DNA of 64,000 bases, taken from Zingiber officinale (Eukaryota; Streptophyta; Magnoliopsida; Zingiberales; Zingiberaceae). The stretch spans positions 44,459,461-44,523,460 of the forward strand of contig NC_056005.1 of NCBI RefSeq assembly GCF_018446385.1, in the 5' to 3' direction. Below, in pieces: positions 11,385-22,475 of this stretch. The notes under the pieces were generated by a model. The model saw only the letters and a program-made list of their open reading frames with translations. It ran no database searches and had not been told where the DNA came from. The first letter of the stretch is position 1. Each line of letters begins with the position of its first letter. The translations under genes were made by a program, and so were the position numbers.

Positions 11385-12018
11385 GCCTTCTATAGCACCG
11401 AAGGCGTCTTCCATGAACAGTTCGAAGGCGCTTTCCAATGCTTGAAGGCGCTTCGGGTATTATTCACTCGAGATATTTTTGTTCCTTTTGTCCTGCAAAT
11501 TAAGTTAGTCTAATAAGACATCTAACATACAAAACAAAATTAGCATAATAATAATATAATTAATTTATGACTTAGACCCTGTCCTTTAGACCATGATCTA
11601 ATCAAGGTCTCAATTTAGGTTACTAAAATAGACCTAGATTGGACTGATGCCTATTATCCCCTTAATTGGGATGTATCCTTACTTAGTCATTCTTCTCCAG
11701 TGACTTACCTCTACTTATCGTGTGTTAAGTTACCTCCTTGACATCAATATGACCCACCAGGTCTTCCTGATGAAATCACACATCTGGACTTCTCCACTTG
11801 GGAATTGCACATCCCGATCTTCTACCGAAATCGCACATCCGAACTTCGCCACTCTGAAATCGAACATCCCGACTAGACTTTCCACATGGTGTCAAGTCCT
11901 CTTGACTCGTCAAGTTAGTCAACCATGCACACTCGGTAACAAGGTTACGATAACACCTAACTTAACTCACTTGTCATTCATCAAAACTTGAGTTAGATCG
12001 TTAGTGCAAATTGTACCA
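11385..12018 (-). mobile_element. LTR family A, 5' part (right part of a split LTR)
   Basis: Starts in the GAAGGCG(C/T)CTTC-rich section also seen at 44340-44420 in the intact LTR-A. It ends ...GCAAATTGTACCA, the reverse complement of the TGGTGCAG...ACTAACGGTCTAAC start of LTR-A at 43769. Together with 7414-7592 it makes one LTR, lacking roughly 500 bp in the middle where the gypsy element sits. The 5 bp on the two outer sides (TAAGG and GCATA) do not match. Confidence 0.75.
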
Positions 12019-12049
12019 GCATAAAGAGCACTATAGAAACTTACAAAAC

Positions 12050-12570
12050 TTGGATTAGGTTTAATCAGAGTTGAATAAAGCTAAGGCCATCAATGACAAT
12101 ACACAACAGTCTTGACTCTTGATCCTTTGAAATCAACATCACTATATTGTGATTTCTTCAACACATTAATTATGATATTTGAACAATAGCACCACACATG
12201 TCCTGATGTTTCTAAATCGGCACCATAATAGTCTTGAGCCTTAGAAATTAGCACCACGGTGTTCTGGTTTCTTGAGTATAGTGGTGTTGATCTCTAAAAA
12301 TTAACACTAAAATGGTTCTGACCTTCGGAACCAACACTACCATATTGTGATTTTATCTAATATAGTGGTGTTGATCTCTGAACAACAACATCATGTAAGT
12401 TTTGATCTTTCAAAACTAGCACCATAGGATTGTGATTTCTCTAATTAATTGATGTTGATCTTTGAAAACTAGTACCATAATGGTCTTGATTCTTTGAAAT
12501 TAGTACCCTTGAGTTGTGAAAATCACAACACAGTGGTGTTGTTCTTTCAACAACAACACCACAATGATCT
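12050..12570. repeat. Degenerate tandem repeat, unit roughly 70-80 bp
   Basis: Phrases like TAGTGGTGTTGATCTCTGAA, AACACCATAATGGTCTTGA and CCTTTGAAATTAGCACCA recur about six times with much divergence. Similar sequence reappears at 16320-16410 and weakly at 7215-7270. No coding capacity. Confidence 0.6.
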
Positions 12571-12650
12571 TGATCCTGCATCCTTTGTGTTAACTATCAC
12601 AGATCCATAACTTTTATGAAAGAGGTTTAGAAATAAAGTTGCACGCCGTC

Positions 12651-13102
12651 TAGGGGTGAGCATTCGGTCAAAACCGAACCGACCGAACCGAATAAACCGA
12701 AAACCGAATAAACCGAATTTCTTTTCAACCAATCGAACCGACCGAATTTCCCTATGAAACCGAACCGACCGAACCGATAAAATATCGGTTAATTCGGTTT
12801 TCGACCGAATTGACCGAATAACCCGAATTTTAAAACTCTATTCGGTTTTACCTTTAAAAATAAAGATTTTATTTATTTAATTATATTTTAAAATAAAAAT
12901 TAATTAAAATAATATTCTTATTCGGTTTATTCGGTTTAACCGAATTACAAAATTCAAAACCGAAACCGAACCGAATTAATCTAAAACCGAACCGAATTTT
13001 AAAAAAAAAACCGAAAACCGAATTAACCGAACCAACCGAATTTAGAAATTCGGTTGGTTCGATTCGGTTAATTCGGTTTTTCCGAATTTTTGCTCACCCC
13101 TA
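12651..13102. mobile_element. hAT-type MITE, 452 bp, with 8-bp target duplication
   Basis: Terminal inverted repeats are TAGGGGTGAGC and GCTCACCCCTA. The flanks are an exact 8-bp duplication ACGCCGTC (12643-12650 and 13103-13110), the hAT signature. The inside is built of CCGAACCGAA / TTCGGTTCGG repeats that fold back on themselves, with an AT-rich middle. It has no transposase, so it would depend on an autonomous hAT. Confidence 0.93.
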
Positions 13103-13175
13103 ACGCCGTCTCTACCCTCACAACACTCCCCTTTTTCACTCTATGTTCAGATTTCAAAATTTCAAATACTCTAGG

Positions 13176-15608
13176 TGTTAGAGTGTATACTGAAAGCCTA
13201 AGCTTTTGTAAATATTTATTTTGAATAAAGAATCACATTTGGTCAAATTATCTACATTTATTTGTAGTTGTTCAATTAATTTATATTGTAGATAACATAG
13301 TATGTGGTGTCACATACAGAAGATAATGTTATCAGTACCTTATAAATTATAAACAGTAGCTCACGACCAAGATGGAAAGGAACAAACCATTGGAAGGTCG
13401 TAGTGTAATTGGGTATTAGTTTATCTTAATTATATAATTACACTAGTACACTTAGAGTGCATTGAGTAGGATCATTAGAGGTCGTTTCTTTTATACTGAC
13501 TTTATAAAGGAATAAAGATCTCGGTTATTATGGAAGTGTGTGCTCTTAATCCTAATATAATAATAAACACATATATTTGAAATTTATTTCTTTAATTTAT
13601 CAATGGGTGAGATTTAGTTTGATAAATCAATAAGCCCGATGAGTTAGGAAATGATATCACTTATAGTGTGTGTTGTTGATTATAAAAGGAAACTGTGTCC
13701 TAAAAATCTAGGTTGAGAATGTCCCCAAGAGGAGCTCATAAGGATTGTCATGTTAAACCCTGCAGGTGGACTTAGTCCAACATGATGACAAGGTTGAGTG
13801 GTACTACTCTTGGACTAAGATATTAATTAAGTGAGTTGTCAGTAACTCATTTAATTAGTGGACATTCATTATCTTAAACACAGGGAGACTAACATACTCA
13901 TAATAAGAAGGAGCCCAAAAATATAATTTGGGATTGGTGCGATAGTTCAATAATAGTTCTCTAGTAGAATGAATTATTATTGATAAAATTAAGTTGTGTG
14001 TTCAGGGCGAACACGGGATGCTTAATTTTATCAGGAGACCAAAACCAATTCCTCCTCTTGGTCTCTATCGTAGCCTCTTAATTATAGAGTACTATATTCA
14101 CCTATACCCACTTTCGTACCCATCTAAAAGGGGCCGGCCAAGCCTTGCTTGGAGCCCAAGCAAGGGGCCGGCCAAACCATGTTTAGATAAAATGATGGTG
14201 GCCGACCCAAGCATGGGTTCAATCTATGTGTGGTCGGCCATTACAAATAGAAAAGGAATTTTAATTTTAAATTTTTTCTTATGTGGAATACATGATTTAA
14301 AAGATAGTTTAAAAATTAAAATATTTCCTTTTATAAGATTCTACAAAAGATTAATAGAAGAGTTAAATCTCTTTCCTTATTTGTAGATTAAAATGTTGAT
14401 TTTAATTTTGGTAAAAACTTTCCTTATTTATAAATCATCCACATGTTGAAAAGATAAATTTTAAAATTATAGAAATTTCCTTTTATAACATCAACCATGA
14501 AGGGATTATTAAAGAAAAATTTTATTTTAAAATTTTTCCGGAAGCAAATTAGGAAGCTTTAATTTTTCTAGCGAAAAATTTCCTTATTTGCTTGTTTTGA
14601 TGTGGCCGACCATATGCATTAAGAAAAGGAAGTTTTATTTAATTCTTCCTTATTAGTTCATGTCAAGGAAAGTTAAGAAAATTTAATTGTAATTAAATTT
14701 CCTTATTTTCCAAAGCTAAGGATTATACAAGAGGGGGTTGGGGTGCCTTCATTAGACACAACCTCTATTCTATTCTCTCCCTCTTTTCTTCCTTGGTGTG
14801 GCTGGCCTCTTCCTTTTCTCTTCTCTCCATCTTTGTGGCCGAACCTCCTCTTCCTCTTGGAGATCAAGTGGTGGCCGGATCCTAGCTTGGAGAAGAAGAA
14901 GAGGAAGCTTACATCCCTTGGAGCTTGGTTGGTGGAAAAGGTTCTTCATCCTTAGGAGGTTTTGTGCTTGGCCGAAACTTGAAGGAAGAAGAAGAAGGTG
15001 CTAGGTGGTTCTCGTCTCAGAAGATCGTTGCCCACACAACATCCGAGATTAGAAGAGGAATACGGTAAAAGATCAAGAGGTCATTATCTTCAAAGAAAGG
15101 TATAACTAATAATTGTTTTCCGCATCATGTTAGTTTTGTTTCTTTGTAAAAATGTCAAATACAAGAGGCATGCGATTCTAATTTTTCGAATTAGTTTTCA
15201 AAGTTGTGTTCTTTTGTTTTTTTTTCTTTTCTTTGTGATTTGATTGTTCTTAGTGGTTAACCTAGGGTTACTATGGGAAAGTTAAATATTTAATTTCCTT
15301 AAAAGGCTTTGTCTAGTCGGTGGTGGTTGCTCCTATATCCAAGAAGGCCAAGTGCCTCGCCATGCAGTACTGGAAGCCAATTTTAGAAATAGATATTTAA
15401 TTGTCTTCGTGACCTAGGTGATTTGGATCGAACGTGTTAAGTTCTGCAGAAGATCCAAGTCTAAACCTAAAAGAGATCAAACGTGTTAAGTTCCGCAGAC
15501 GATCCAAGTTTAATTTAAAAGAACACATGGTAGCTAGGAAAAAGTTTAGACCTTTGTACAAAATTTTTGTACAGTAGAACCATTAGGCTTTTCGAGTAGC
15601 AACCAACA
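13176..15608 (+). mobile_element. Solo LTR, family B, 2433 bp, 5-bp target duplication
   Basis: Begins TGTTAGAGTG and ends AACCAACA (TG...CA). It is flanked by exact CTAGG duplications at 13171-13175 and 15609-15613. No internal retrotransposon genes lie inside, and sequence on both outer sides belongs to the same ~285-bp repeat, so it is a solo LTR left by recombination. CGGCCGACC-like motifs and CT-rich stretches occur around 14130-14830; open frames there are not conserved. Family assignment (copia versus gypsy) cannot be made from the LTR alone. Confidence 0.92.
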
Positions 15609-16406
15609 CTAGGTTCATTAATGACTAATGAGTTTTGACCAAAAGCCCTTAGCAACTCTAATTGGATCAAGGCTTGTAGATTTTTATAGTGATCCTCAAC
15701 CTCACCGTGCCCTAAGTTATCAATGTTAAGCCCTTTTTAGTCGTGCACAGCTTGTGTTTCCATGATTCTGCTTGCATGTAAATTGGCACATACCTATAAT
15801 TTCAAATAAGAGGCTCAAAACCAGGGTTGTACATTATCTCTAACTTCTCTACACTCCCCTCTTCGACTCTATGTTCAAGTTTCATAATTTCAAATTCTCT
15901 AGGTCTATCAATGAGTTTTAATCAAAACTCATTGATGACCTTAACTAGCTCTGATTGGACCAATTTTGTAGGTTTTTACAGTGCTTATTAGTCTATTGTA
16001 GTTTAAAGTCTCAGATTCAAGGTATTTCTAGCCATGCACGGTGTTTTTAAAAATTTAGCCTGCACGTCAATTGACACATACCCATAACTTAATGCAAGAG
16101 GCAGAAGTAGGTTAGAACACCATCTATACATTCTCTACACTCTCCTCTTCCACTCTATTTCGAGATTTTAGAATTACAAATCATCTAAATCCATCAATGA
16201 GTTTCGACTAATCTCTAATCATACCTAACCCAAGTCCAGTAGGTTTCTGCAATGCTCTTAGTCTTATTGTGCCCTAAAGTCTCAGCTTCAAGGCCTTCTT
16301 AGTCGTGCATAACTTTTTTTCACAATGGTCGTGAACCTTAGAAATTAACATCAGTGTTCTAATTTCTTCAACACAGTAATGCTAAACTTTGGAAATTAGC
16401 ATCATA

Positions 16407-16484
16407 ATGGTAGTGGACTCCCTTTTGTACAATGGTCGAGCAAGTATGGTAGTGGACTCCCTTTTGTACAATGGTCGAGCAAGT
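16407..16484. repeat. Exact 39-bp tandem duplication
   Basis: Two adjacent identical 39-bp units beginning ATGGTAGTGGACTCCC (16407-16445 and 16446-16484). Confidence 0.95.
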
Positions 16485-16499
16485 ATGGTATCATCTTTT

Positions 16500-17961
16500 T
16501 TTTCTTTTCAGGGCTCAAACTCCCCTAGGCTTGGATATAGTCAAGATCGAAATCCTCTAGGTTGTGGTAGCGTACTTCCTTTCGTACAAGATGTAGCAGA
16601 AAAAAATAATAAATATACAGTAGGAAAAAAAACTGATCCCTCCAGAGATCTATGTGGATACGATATACAAAGTTTGATAGAATGACTAACTCGGTTGTGT
16701 GAAAAATATAATTTCGATAGCAACTTTGATTCGTTAGATCTCAACATAATCAAAATGACCACACGTCTTTGGTATCCACACGAACACGTTCCATGTTCAT
16801 CGTAAGAACTCAGTTTCGAAGAAGAACCACCTTTGTTGTGCTAGCAACTTGGACGATTCGACCAAGAGAAGAAAAAGAAGAAGACTAGAAAATCATCTAT
16901 TCGAAAATGCATTGCAAAATAGCTTTTGTACTCATCTAATGAATGCAAATGGTTTTTATCTTTTGGTGTCTTTTTTATTAATGCTACATTAATCTCTATT
17001 AATAGAAATTAATCCTCTTTAGTGGTTGAGTCTACTCTAATTTGGATTAGACTCAATCCAATAATCCAATAGTTGGATTCATTTGAGTCTAATTCAGATT
17101 AGACTTAACCCTATAATCTTATAACACATCATATTTTAGTCAAACTAAAATAATAAACTCATCTCCAAATCAACATATTTTTTGTGTGTGACCAATAAGC
17201 TTTCGTAATGTTGGCAATATCTCTAAAACCATTTTAGATAAGTACATATCCAATGAGTGACATCTAACAATGCATCATTGCTACCCAAGTGACGAGAATG
17301 TCGAGATCTGACCTAATCTTTTTTTGTCTATTATCTTGTGTAACTTGATCCTTCTATCCTTGATATCTAGATTGATCCATGAGACATAAATCATGTCATC
17401 CTCTTATCAATCTTTATATTTTTTTGATCTCTAAGTAAACACACTCAATCAAATAAGTTCAATATCACATATTGACTAATTGATTATGACTATGCATTCT
17501 TGTATCCTGTTTAATCAAGGGATCCACATATATCATTTTTATCATATGGAAGGGATAAATCCTATCTACATCACTCACATCCATTCGTATAACTTATTGC
17601 AACCCAATGATCGACTTTATAATCCACCTTGTTATAGGTGGCATTTGTCGATACCAAAGTACAAAACTCCTTATGTAGGGAACCATAGTGACTTCAGATC
17701 TGAGGACTATTCATACTAATAGTCACTATGAGAATATTTACGACATTTATATAATGATCCATGAGACATTCTTATAGTGAGTCAATTCAATACATATTCT
17801 CTAATTTATACCCATATGTCAACTTGATATCTTATATCCATGACTTATGAGATTAAGTCATCAATTGACTTATTTGTTAATCTCAACATATTAATATTAT
17901 CATTGTATATTAATGATTGACTATGAATAGGTAAGAGTAGTGTTCGATATATATATTTACA
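16500..17961 (-). mobile_element. Minus-strand LTR with adjacent polypurine tract
   Basis: On the minus strand TAGTGGGAGACT (17962-17973) is a typical copia polypurine tract, followed at once by TGTAAATATATATATCG, the probable LTR start. The LTR therefore runs leftwards from 17961. The other end was not located exactly; a change of character near 16500 is used as the limit. Leftover internal sequence would lie to the right of 17973. No gene was recognised. Confidence 0.5.
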
Positions 17962-17973
17962 GTCTCCCACTAT

Positions 17974-18400
17974 CAATTCAACCAATTGATATATTGTAGA
18001 CTAGAACTTACTATCCTAGGGCATTATTATACTTATTTATCTAGTACAGATTTGAAGTAAATATAATAACTATAAACTTTGCCTATTAATTATGATACAA
18101 AAGTTTCCTTATCAATCATATCATAATTATCTCTAAGGGCTAATACTAATATAAGAGTCAAGCGAGTACTGTAACACCTTGTCCTTTTTAAGACCCAAAC
18201 TCCACTAAACTCAGATGTAGGCGGGATTGAGATCCTCATCTCTACAATCATAGCGGAAAACAACACAAATCTCTCAAAATTCCATCATATTGATGAAAAA
18301 CTATTACAAAATATAAGTAAATCTTAGATATCAATAGCATCTTCATCAGAGATGCTCTCATTGATTTTTCAAAAAATCAATAACTGGGAGGGGGAGTCTG
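17974..18400. other. AT-rich, probably element-internal remnant
   Basis: Non-coding AT-rich sequence between the minus-strand LTR and the decayed coiled-coil frame. A GACCCAAACTCC...GGGATTGAGATCCTC segment near 18190-18235 weakly resembles 16507-16560. Nothing else is recognised. Confidence 0.35.
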
Positions 18401-18419
18401 TCGAAAGCTTCCCATTATC

Positions 18420-19930
18420 TACAGGTTACTTCAGGGTGCTATCAATTCCATGTTACCATTCGGACGAAGCGGATATTGATCATATCATAAAATTCCTATG
18501 ATTGAAGGAATTCCTTTTCCCGATGGCCCAGAGCTCTTCTTCTCTTACCTGATGCTCCTTTAGCTCAGACACTTGGTCATCCAATTGATTCTTTTGGGCC
18601 TCTAGCTCTATCACAGAGGCTTGCAACTCCTTCAGGGAGGCCTCCTAGCCCTACACCTCATATCAGACATCTTCAATTATGATGAGGGCAACCTTTAAAT
18701 CATATCGTCGAATTTCCACTAGGGCTTTAACCGACTCAACTTCCTCTCGGGTGGCTCTCAGTTTCACTCTCAGGAGCCCTATCTCCTATCGGCTAGCATC
18801 CAAACTAGCCTGGATGGCTACCTCCTTGGATGCGACAGTTTCTAATTTTATTTGATGGTCAGCTGTTGCAGCTATCAGTGTGTGTCTATCTCCACTTACA
18901 ACTAACTAATGATATGTGCCAGGCTGATTCTTTTTGTCATCATCTCCATTATCCCCCTTCTCAGTTGGATGATCATCGTCTAGTTAGAAGCAGGGTCTGC
19001 TTGTTGTGGGTTTAGGCGATCAACTTCTGACTGCACGATAATTATTTCCTGTTGAGGCATAGCTAAAATTTATTGAGAAGGGGTTGTAGCTAACCAAGGC
19101 TCCAACTCAGCTACGCGGGGCTACAGATCTCGACGGCCCTAACGAATGTCAGGGTATCGCTGGCCGAATATTAGTAGTTGGGACATGTACCTAGCCCCAT
19201 CTCATAAAAGTTCCTCTGCTAAATCTTGGATGGACATGGCTTTAGCCGTTGGTTCTTTATTTTTCTAGGGGAGGGTTGTTGGACCATAAAGGGTATGATC
19301 TAATTGGTGCTCTTCTTGGACTGGGTCTTGGGATAACTCCACGATGAAGGGGACTTCTTCTTCACCTAACAAATTCTCCTGTTGACCTAAAGAACTCAAG
19401 TCTCGAGGAATATGTGAAGGACCTGCCTCTATACGAGAAGTCCTTGATTCAATAATGGGGTTCTAGGAGATTATTGGAGTGGTGCAATAGCCAAGTGGTC
19501 CTCTAATCTAACTTGTGCATCTGGTGGTTGAATTAGCGAATAAATTAGTGAAGATAAGGACCTGACAGGAATTTGTGAAGGGGCAGAGGGACCTATTTGT
19601 TCAGCGGAGGGACCTATTTGTTCGGCCGAGAGACTTGACGGGTGATGTATTTTCCTTGCAATTTTGAGGGGGGCTTTCGATTCCGCAGATGAAGTCGGTC
19701 TCGAGGCGTTGGGTCGACCAACAGGAGACCTCAATTCTCCTGTAGGCTTGCCATCCTCGATGCCGATTGGAAAGCCCCCTTGTTTAGGTTATAGCCAAAG
19801 TCGGTGATGCTCCTTCCTGGGGGGTCACCTAGTAAGGTCAACTATTTCTACTTGGCGTGCTTCTAAGTCTGTAGCCGTAAGCTTCATCACATTATTTAGC
19901 GGTGCCCTCATCATTGTGTCGATTGCAAAA
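18420..19930 (-). pseudogene. Decayed coiled-coil ORF, probably retroelement-derived
   Basis: Read on the minus strand from about 19925, one frame is largely coding-like but carries several stops. An N-terminal proline/serine-rich part includes a duplicated A-E-Q-I-G-P-S at about 19597-19620. A C-terminal part (18930-18530) is rich in heptad-like Leu/Glu/Lys, for example L-K-E-L-Q-A-S-V-I-E-L-E-A-Q-K-N-Q-L, then V-S-E-L-K-E-H-Q. Such coiled-coil frames are common in large plant retroelements, but I do not recognise a named family. It could also be an old host gene copy. It is not functional as it stands. Confidence 0.45.
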
Positions 19931-20097
19931 ATAACACACCTTTAGTTAGATATTATAACTTGTGAGAATGAAGATTTTTACAAAATGAAGCGATAAGAGG
20001 AACTAGTTTGGGGCTAAGCCCAAATATGTGTAGCAGTCCTTTCTCGCATAGGATATTGCTGCTAAATTACAGGCTCAATAGCTTCTAGGATGCATTG

Positions 20098-20460
20098 TGT
20101 AGGATCGTTATACGCGTGGGGGGGGGGGAGGGAGCAGGTGAATTATGTGATTTTAAAAAACTTGTCCTTTTTAGTTTTTAAAAGTGAGTACACAACGTAA
20201 TATAATAAAGCAGAAATCGAAAAAGCACAAGTACACGAGGTGTTACTTGGTTTGGAGCATTCGACAACTCCTATTCCAAGACTCACAATTCCTTGGATCG
20301 TATCGACAAAAAATCCACTAAAAATCCTCTTCCAAAACTGCCGGAAGAGGGAATTGAATACAATAGTAAAGTAAGGACAAGTGTAACAACATATATTTTC
20401 CTTTATGTAATAATTAAGTACTTTAATTAAAACTTTCGTTACCCAATACTTTGAAAAAAA
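20098..20460 (-). mobile_element. LTR family A, 3' fragment
   Basis: TGTAGGATCG, a G-run (20118-20128), then GGTGAATTATGTGATTTT and TTACTTGGTTTGGAGCATTCGACAACTCC correspond to the left end of the minus-strand LTR-A copies at 7414 and 59745. The LTR is truncated; its right limit is approximate. Confidence 0.7.
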
Positions 20461-22380
20461 TCGAATCGATCTCGGTGTCGGATGGTGGGTGCATGACATT
20501 TCTGGCGTAATAGCTAGGGGTCGATTCTCAGGAACTGACTACCTAGAGTTTACTCCACCATGTGTATGACGCCTATGTACCTGCATGTACCTCTCTCCAT
20601 ATCCATTGGGCTGGCACTAGGGGGTCGTTAATGTAACAGATCTATATATTTTTTTAAAAGGAGTGACTACATTTAAGGACATAATGACCGAGACATGCTG
20701 CCATTTAATGCGTAATCTCTTCAAAAATATGTAATGAATCTGTCACATGGTTTAAGCAGTCAAGGTAGATGAGATCATTCCAATTACACAAAAGTCCAGT
20801 GAATTAGACTCTCGTTTCCTTTGACTAGACTTGAAGAAGAGAATTGTGATCCGAGGAATGATCAGTAGGTGTCACGTGGATAAGAGAAGATTGGTAAAAT
20901 TATTGAGGTGGTTTCAACATAGTAAAGTCTAGGGCCTCCTAGTCTCTCGGGCCTCCCATTCCTTAGCCTCTCGACTCTCGGGCCTCAAAGGGTGTTGACA
21001 ACCTCCAGCATAACTAACTCATCAATGATTCACTTATCGACGTTCATCAGAATCAAACATTAAAATTTATTGAAACCCTTATAAATGTTCAAAATTAAGA
21101 TAATTTTTAGTCATTGTTTTTGTTAATTCAAATTTTATCTGATATGTATATTTGCATGATCTTTTTTAGTTGGCTTTATTAATTCTACAACTAGCCCAAC
21201 CATCAGTCCTTGGTTGTTAATTTCAATTGATTCATCGAAATAGGGATGGAGCTAGATCTTGGTTCAGTGTAGTCAATTAGGGTGCAAATGAATTGCTCAA
21301 AAATATTTGATTCATATTCAAAATTATCAAATTCAAACTAAAATCGATGTTCGGTAATTTTATTCGATTGTTCACGAGTCGCTCGTAAGCCGAACTTGAA
21401 TCGAACTTTAGTTATTTTTATACAATTTTTATTTAAATATGCTTAAATTAATTAAGGTCAAAATAATTTGAACCGAACTCGAATTTAAGTGATTTCAAAT
21501 TATAATTTAATTTTTCTCGAATTGAGGTTTGAACAAATCGAATCGAACTATAATCTTATTTTGAACTAAACTCAAGCCAAAATTATTTATATTTTAAAGT
21601 TCAAATATTATTTTAATATCACATATATCTTCTGAATTCGAACTTAAATATCAATATTTTCATATTATTTGATTAGATTAGATTTATTTATACTCCCAGT
21701 AATATAATATAATTAATAAAGTAAAAAAAATCGTATAATCATAAAATACCATAAAATAATTACTTTATACTTATTTCAAGTTGATCATCAACTCAATCTC
21801 ATGGATAAAACCAAGCGAGTTGCATCAATTTTTTTTTTAACAAAAATCAAAAATAAATTTTGTGAGCACAGACAAGCTATACAAAGGAGTACTTTATACC
21901 TACTCATGAGAAACAATCATTTAATTTTAAGCTACATATAAAATAAATCATCAAGATGGTGATCTAAATTTACTTCTGATAGATTAGGATGGAACCTTTT
22001 AAATCAGTAAAAAACCAATTTCAATGTGATTGCATTTATTTACAGCTCCTAATAAATATTTTCATTAATTCAGTGAGTTTTATAGACTATGTTTGACATT
22101 CAAGGTGATAAAAAATGAATACGTTCGTTCTCAGTACCTCTATCAATCTTTTTCAGGTCAACACAGAGGAGGTAAATCATGAATAACTATTAACTTTTAG
22201 AATAATTACTAATATATAAAGAAAATATTTATCTCGAACTATGTTTGACGTTCAAAGTTCATTACATACTCGATTTATCAAATGAGCTCATCGGATTATG
22301 TTTTTATTCTTAAAACAATTTTTTTAATTTCATGTATATCTCCGTGCGCCGTTGTCTCACTCATTATCTGCCACATAATT
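20461..22380. other. Unassigned spacer with old repeats
   Basis: Mostly AT-rich. 20500-20560 has an LTR-like phrase (TAGCTAGGGGTCGATTCTCAGGAACTGACTACC). 20935-20995 has a short repeat of CTCTCGGGCCTC. 21290-21660 carries TCGAATCGAACT-type phrases resembling an eroded transposon. A GGTCAACACAGAGGAGGTAAATC motif at 22156-22178 recurs in the large intron at 36.7-37.0 kb. No gene. Confidence 0.4.
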
Positions 22381-22395
22381 TGTACTAAATGCTCT

Positions 22396-22475
22396 ATTTC
22401 TCTCTTTCCTCCTCCGCCTCTTCTCCTCCTTCCCCTTCTTCTTCTGCCCACGCGCGCAAAAAAAAAAAAAATAAA
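22396..22475. repeat. Pyrimidine-rich tract followed by A-run
   Basis: CT-rich stretch (CCTCCTCCGCCTCTTCTCC and on) ending in a 13-base A-run. It creates spurious open frames on both strands. Confidence 0.7.

Larger units (their letters stand above)
12570..16320. repeat. ~285-bp tandem repeat, about three units, two insertions
   Basis: Units start near 13103, 15830 and 16116, with a partial one before 12650. Shared phrases include CTCTACACTCCCCTCTTC, CACTCTATGTTCA, CAATTCTCTAGG-like, ATCAATGAGTTTTAATCAAAACTCATTGATGACC-like (itself partly palindromic), GTCGTGCA and ATTGGCACATACC. The first unit is interrupted by the MITE (12651-13102) and by the solo LTR (13176-15608). No coding capacity. Confidence 0.8.

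Noticed and set aside
14743-15004. Short open frames rich in Ser/Pro/Leu
   Set aside because: They are within the solo LTR-B; the parallel copy at 48281-48665 does not keep the frames.
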